Positions 59,307 through 64,000 of a stretch of 64,000 nt of DNA are shown here, one piece after another (position 1 is the first letter of the stretch; the number at the start of each line of letters is the position of its first letter). The translations under genes were made by a program, and so were the position numbers. The DNA comes from Pelargonium tetragonum (taxonomy: Eukaryota; Streptophyta; Magnoliopsida; Geraniales; Geraniaceae), in contig JAYMTL010000008.1 in assembly GCA_036897445.1 (NCBI GenBank), forward strand, positions 1-64,000, read 5' to 3'. The notes beneath the pieces were generated by a model. It was not told the origin of the DNA, searched no databases, and saw only the letters and a program-made list of their open reading frames with translations.

Positions 59307-61477
59307 TTGACTTACTAGTCTATATAGAAAAAAGCCTTTAATTGTCAACGAGACCGGGGGATATTCTAATGCTGCCTTTTGGGTAGGGGTTGGGAAGGCT
59401 TCAGAAAAAGAATCTTAAGGGGTATCCGTATTCGTTTATATCGAACCTGAAATGAAAGGTAATTCAATTCTATTAAATATTAGTTAGTAGAGGCTTTAGG
59501 GCAGGGAGAAGATAGCAGATAAGTAGGAGTCCTCTCAAAGCCTTTTAATCCACTAGCTAGCATAAAGATTAATCATAGAGAGAGTCATTTTAAATATACT
59601 CAAGTCTAACCCTTTAAGTATTTAGGTTTCCGAGGATTCCCTTGCTTTGTGAGTAGCGATAACCCAGTAGTAGCGCCAGAGACATAAGCTATCCTTGGAA
59701 AGCTAGAGAATTCCTCAAGATTCCACGTAGGGTTTAGCCTTATATTTAGTTTTGACATTCCATTCTTTATTAATATAATGTAAATAGAGCTACAAATTAG
59801 ACCAAGATTAACATTATTACCTTTTCGCTATAAACCCCTAGGGACTCCCAGTTAGTTATTTACAGTTCTCGACTACTATCAAGATGTTGTACATATTATA
59901 GCTCGGACTTCCTGTGATGAGAAAAGAGTGGGCTGGGCAACACCTTACAGAACGGGTTCCTGCTACTCATTTTTAATATATATAATTGGAATTACAGTTG
60001 GCTTTTGTAAAAGGAAGGCCCTTATATCCAACTTATATAGAAGTCTTAACCAAATCTCAGTTACAAAACTGCGTAGACTTTTATTAATCAGAAAAAATTC
60101 TTATCCAAGGGCTTCCTAAATAAGACTAAATAATGAGGAACTCTAATGTTTAAAAGTTAAAACAAGTTACTAACACACCAAAGGCTCCCTTTCTGAAAAA
60201 GGATTTTTGTTATATCTTTTTGGATTCTACTATGTTGTAGTAAGATAAATACTCTGCAACTTAAATTTAGGAATCAAAGCGGACTTCTGCGGCTAGAAAT
60301 AAGTACGTAATCGTGTAAATAGAATTACTTAGGTTTATTAAATGAATACTCTGGGTTTTTCAGAGAGCTTTCTTTGAGTAAAAAGGAAACCTATTAAGCG
60401 TAAAAGTTCATAATAAAAACAGGAACTTTAGTACTTATAGGATTAAGGGAAGCTGTTCCAAATATAGATGAGATTTTAGACTTTAAGCAGTCGAATTATC
60501 AAGAATAGAGTGTAAGATTTAGGATGTTTCTTATATCCAAAGTTTCATAATAATGGATAAGGATTAGATTAAGAACAGAAATGAGGTATATAGCGGCGTA
60601 TAACGATGTTTTTTATACTAACAAAGCTTTTATGAGCCCCGTTTTAACATTATTTTAGGAATACCGAGTGGGAAAAATACATGATAGAACTAAAAAGGTT
60701 GACTAAATCTTTAATTCGGGGTTTCTCTAAGTTTCTACGGCATTTTATCTATTATTTATCTGGGGGCTCTTTATATAAACTTCCGTGAATCTACATCTCT
60801 TATCATTAAAGGCAACCAACGAGTGAGCAAAAAGTACCCTGCTAGCGAGGTTAAACCCCTGCTTCTTAAGTAATTGCTTCAAAAAGCTAACTTTATAGGT
60901 TTCATTTATAAAAAGTTTGCTTCCGTAGAGGATAACAACGAAGTTCTTATAAAGGACAACTCAGGTTTTTCTCAAAAATCTGCTACTTTTAGTCCAAAAG
61001 GGTACTACCGACTAACTTTAGTGCAAAATCACTTATGCCTAATAATTTCAATTTGTACTGTACGCGAGTCGCCGGGAAAAGAAGTTCTGGAATAGTTTTA
61101 TGCCTAGTAAGTGCCGGAATTGCTAACCACCAAGGCTTTACTTTTTAGGAATAAAATATACTATAACCCTGTTGGAAGGCCCCTGCTGAAGGGGACCTTT
61201 CCTGTCTAGCAAATAGAAATGAAGTGTCATAAGCTAAAAAGAAGGAAGCTTTCTTTTTTGTAAATTTATCCATTACCGCGATGGGATAATAAAAAGTAAG
61301 ATTCTTAAAGCGGAAACCCCTCGCATTAGTAGGGAAGGTTTACTTGTCGAGCGATTCTAATATAAACCGAGATTCTCTAATAGAGCCTTCCACCGGGTAT
61401 CATTCTCTACAATATATAATAGGGTATACCTGAGAATCTTTCATTTTATTGTAGGATATAAAGCATTAACTGCGAAC

Positions 61478-61513
61478 ACTTACTTGCCGTTGGTTCGAAT
61501 CCTGTCCCCTTGA
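61478..61513 (+). pseudogene. tRNA-Pro-like 3' relic
   Basis: The stretch ends GGTTCGAATCCTGTCCCCTT followed by GA. This matches, with one change, the T loop, T-stem 3' side and acceptor end of plant mitochondrial trnP, as I recall that gene. The T stem is weakened (GTTGG against CCTGT). The expected 5' half with the UGG anticodon is not visible in the 60 bases before it. It lies just upstream of trnE on the same strand, so it is probably the remnant of a neighbouring tRNA gene and not a chance B-box. Proline identity rests only on the 3' end. Confidence 0.5.
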
Positions 61514-61541
61514 TTTAGTAAAATAGATATCTTGCTTTATT

Positions 61542-61613
61542 GTCCCTTTCGTCTAACGGTTAAGACATCGTCTTTTCAAGTCGAAGACAGGGGTTCGATT
61601 CCTCTAAGGGATA
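61542..61613 (+). tRNA. trnE: tRNA-Glu (anticodon TTC)
   Basis: This gene decodes GAA and GAG in organelle translation. The cloverleaf is complete: acceptor GTCCCTT with AAGGGAT (closing G-U pair), D stem GTCT/AGAC, anticodon stem TCGTC/GTCGA around TTTTCAA, a 4-nt variable loop, and T stem AGGGG/CCTCT with one wobble around TTCGATT. The discriminator is A. The anticodon stem has a U-U mismatch at its fourth pair, which I recall also being present in land-plant mitochondrial trnE. The sequence is of the mitochondrial type, starting GTCCCTT, not the plastid type starting GCCCCC, and this is the best clue to the genome. A tRNA-Pro-like 3' relic ends 28 bases upstream in the same direction, so the two may once have formed a tRNA pair. 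No intron and no encoded CCA are present. Confidence 0.95.
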
Positions 61614-61619
61614 AGTATG

Positions 61620-64000
61620 CTACACGGGAAATGAATAGGACCCTTGTAAAACTTACACTTTTTATCCGCAATACTAAGAAAAATTGACCTTATTTTCCGA
61701 GGAACAGAGGAGAGCCCAACTGTAGTTTTTCTAGTGAGCTTCTACTCTATAGATGAGTGCTCCCCAATAGTCAAGTAAATTTCTTTTTAAATAATTGCAC
61801 GTAAAAGTTAGAAAAGCAAATAAAAAGCTTTTTATTTTAGAGCAGCCCTTTTCTTTTTGTTGTTATAGAAACTATAACTATTCTTGAACGGGATTTTTAG
61901 TTAAAAGAACTCTCAGCCTATCATAACCTCAATTACAATGAGATTTATTCCCAACCCGATCAAATTAGCCTTGTAAGCAATGTACTAAAAACACACTATC
62001 TATCAAAGAATTTGCAAGATACCTTATTTCTGAACTTTATACTAGTTGAGACAAACTTTGTACGGTAGGGTTACTTAATACGCTCTAGGAGAAAGACTTC
62101 AAAAAAACTTCCTATGGAGTAGCTTAACCTTACCTTCAGCCTACTCTTTATCTTGAGGGTACCCTTCTAGAATTCCTGAAGTACTACTTTCTCTATTAGA
62201 AACAGAATCTATTATAATTATAAAAAAAGGAACTCCTTTTACTTCGAAATCCAGTAATACTAATCCCCAAAAAGCCTTTCTCTGTCAGTATATTATTATT
62301 AAAAAAATCCGCCTTGTAAACAAGAAAAAGGGGTTTTTTATTCAGGACAGCCCTTAAAGCACTCTGCTTAGCAGTATAAACCAATATCTTTGAATTACTC
62401 CATAGTGAAAAAGCTCCTCCAGCGGATAGTTCATTTTTATCTTTTCCGTGCTTTGCTCAAGTCATTCCTTATTTTAAAAGAAAATTTTTACACAAGGTAC
62501 TTAGCCGACGGCCCTCTTATCAAGTTTAGCTCTACAGGATTCTCTGCACAAAAGATTAACCTTTATCAATAAAAATAGAGTTGACTTTGCAATATGCTAA
62601 TTAGGTGCTAAAGCACAATAAATAAGGTATATATATATTTTTTTAATAAGACTGTATCATACTAATACCGAGATAGCCCTTTTTAACCTATCCCCTGGGC
62701 CATATAGACCGAGAATACCTATAAAAAAGGATAAGTACAAGAGTGTTAGTGCAAAAATTCTGAATTAAAGGTATCCCTTCAAGAAAGAAATATAGATAAT
62801 AGTTCAAGTCAAATTCATATTTTCTATATTTTTTAGGTGTTAACGTTAAAGCTAGCAACAGTTGCTACAGGCCGAGTTGACTGGAATCCTTACATGTTGT
62901 TTCTTGAAAACTTAGGGAAATAAAGGGTCCTCCTCCCCAATATTCCATGATATAAAAAGAAACCAGCTTTAAAAGGGTTTTTAGTCTACTAGTGAATTTC
63001 TAAGAGCCTTTTTGAATAAATACACAACACCTTCTAAATTTTTTTATAGATGCTAGCCTTAAAAGAGTCTTATTAAAAGTTTCTCAGCAAGCTTAGGAAC
63101 ACTCAGGGAGGAAAAAGAATTTAGGATATTCTAAGGGAGTAGAGAGTGTCCTATAGCTCACTCAAGATTCTCGAGCAGAAGTAATTCATTAGAAAACCTA
63201 TTCTTAATCATGAGTACGAAACTTTCCCTGACTTAGACCTGAATAAGTATACCTAGTCTTGGTATAAGATTCCCTTAGTTCACTAAAAAAAGCTAGATCT
63301 AAAAAATCTTACCGGGAGGAGTCCTCTTTTCTTACCTGCTATATTTAACTCGTGTATCTTGTTGTTATCTCGAAGATCTCAATAGAGCTCTGGTTATACC
63401 TTTTTCTCGTCTCTGCTTCTCCTCGCGGTATAAACTAGGATCCTAAAGACTCTAAACTTCGTAGCTTTCCTGGAAAAGATTCTTACTCTTTTTTATTTTC
63501 CTTAGTTGCAGGGTTAGGGAACCGCGCTAGTAAACTGAACGAAAGCTACACATAGAATTAAAATCCCGCTTTCTCATATTATCATTTTATAAAGTATAAA
63601 GCCAGAAAAGAGTGCTTTAGCTAGAATAGATAAGTATTTGTTTTAGTCTTACATTTGTTTGTTTTTGTACTTTGATTACATTGCCAGTCGTTCTATTATA
63701 GAGGTGCGGAATAAGAAAGTAGACCCAATTCTTCATATCCCTATAATTTAGATTGAACAAAAGGAAGAGCACACTAGCTACTGGACCCTCCCTTTTTCCC
63801 ATACTAGTTATAGTTATTTACCAAGTCCGATAGCTCTTACTTTCTAGAACTTTTCTAGTTGTTTTGAAAGGCGGGTTTAAGGGCATAACAGTAAGAAGTG
63901 GATCACTACCCTATATTATGAAAGAAGCTAAGGTAATGTCAATGACTTTCAAGCTTTCACTTTGACTAGTTAAGTGTACTTGGTTCCAGTCGTATGACAT
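61620..64000. other. Spacer downstream of trnE
   Basis: No gene is recognised. One TTGACTTT lies at 62581. From about 63.0 kb the G/C quasi-palindromes thin out and the sequence takes on texture-B character. Confidence 0.45.

Larger units (their letters stand above)
56860..61475. other. Texture-A spacer upstream of trnE
   Basis: GGGGCTCC at 57020, weak tRNA-like blocks at 57.87, 58.03 and 58.60 kb on minus and 59.28 kb on plus, and a GGTGGTTAGC-type piece on minus at about 61.12 kb. A cluster of GCTATAG/AGCTAC words fills 58.83-58.96 kb. No protein gene is recognised. Confidence 0.5.

Noticed and set aside
1-64000. CRISPR array
   Set aside because: Repeats are irregularly spaced, on both strands and variable; no regular direct repeats with unique spacers exist.
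1-64000. Group II intron domain V or group I core
   Set aside because: I looked for GAGCCGTATG...GTACGGTTC-type hairpins and found only fragments such as GAGCCGGTCTA at 32.2 kb, without the pairing strand.

Overview
This 64 kb window looks like gene-poor, AT-rich DNA from a green-plant (Viridiplantae) organelle, most likely a very large mitochondrial chromosome. The evidence is two intact tRNA genes. tRNA-Trp at about 42.5 kb has a CCA anticodon, so UGG is read under the standard code, and its sequence is of the plant-organelle type. tRNA-Glu at about 61.5 kb has a UUC anticodon and closely resembles plant mitochondrial trnE, including the mismatched anticodon stem as I recall that gene. I cannot decide between a streptophyte and a chlorophyte from sequence alone. 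A plastid, or a mitochondrial insertion in nuclear DNA, is less likely but not excluded.

No protein gene is recognisable. The longest ATG-led open frame is 100 codons. That is about what chance gives at this base composition, and none of the short frames matches a mitochondrial protein I know. I also see no rRNA core and no group II intron domain V. The window is therefore almost entirely spacer, or possibly the interior of very long introns, with two tRNA genes in its last third.

The spacer is a mosaic of two textures. Texture A fills most of the window: 2.3-12.9, 13.6-21.6, 21.8-25.4, 26.3-28.4, 32-38.2, 38.6-47.9, 50.1-52.8 and 56.9-63 kb. It is AT-rich and peppered with short quasi-palindromic G/C blocks typified by GGGGCTCC flanked by A and T runs. 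It has an excess of the octamer AAAGTCAA and carries scattered relics of tRNA genes, mostly on the minus strand. Texture B occupies 0-2.3, 12.9-13.6, 25.4-26.2, 28.4-31.8, 38.2-38.6, 47.9-50.05 and 52.8-56.9 kb. It lacks the G/C blocks and carries a dispersed repeat family.

That repeat family is the main discovery candidate. It is roughly 130-200 bp long, with at least 17 recognisable copies on both strands. It has a stem-closed upstream arm (CTAAGG...CCTTAG or a longer version) followed by a conserved core near ACCGACTG(N)AGC(N)GCGAAGGAGGTTA. Copies occur singly and in two head-to-tail clusters of three, at about 30.0-30.9 kb and 55.1-56.3 kb. Some stem changes are paired on both arms, which suggests selection on a folded RNA or DNA, or spread as a structured mobile repeat. 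Two further texture-B segments, at 31.1-31.65 kb and 53.4-53.76 kb, have protein-like composition and splice-site-like borders, and may be foreign DNA.
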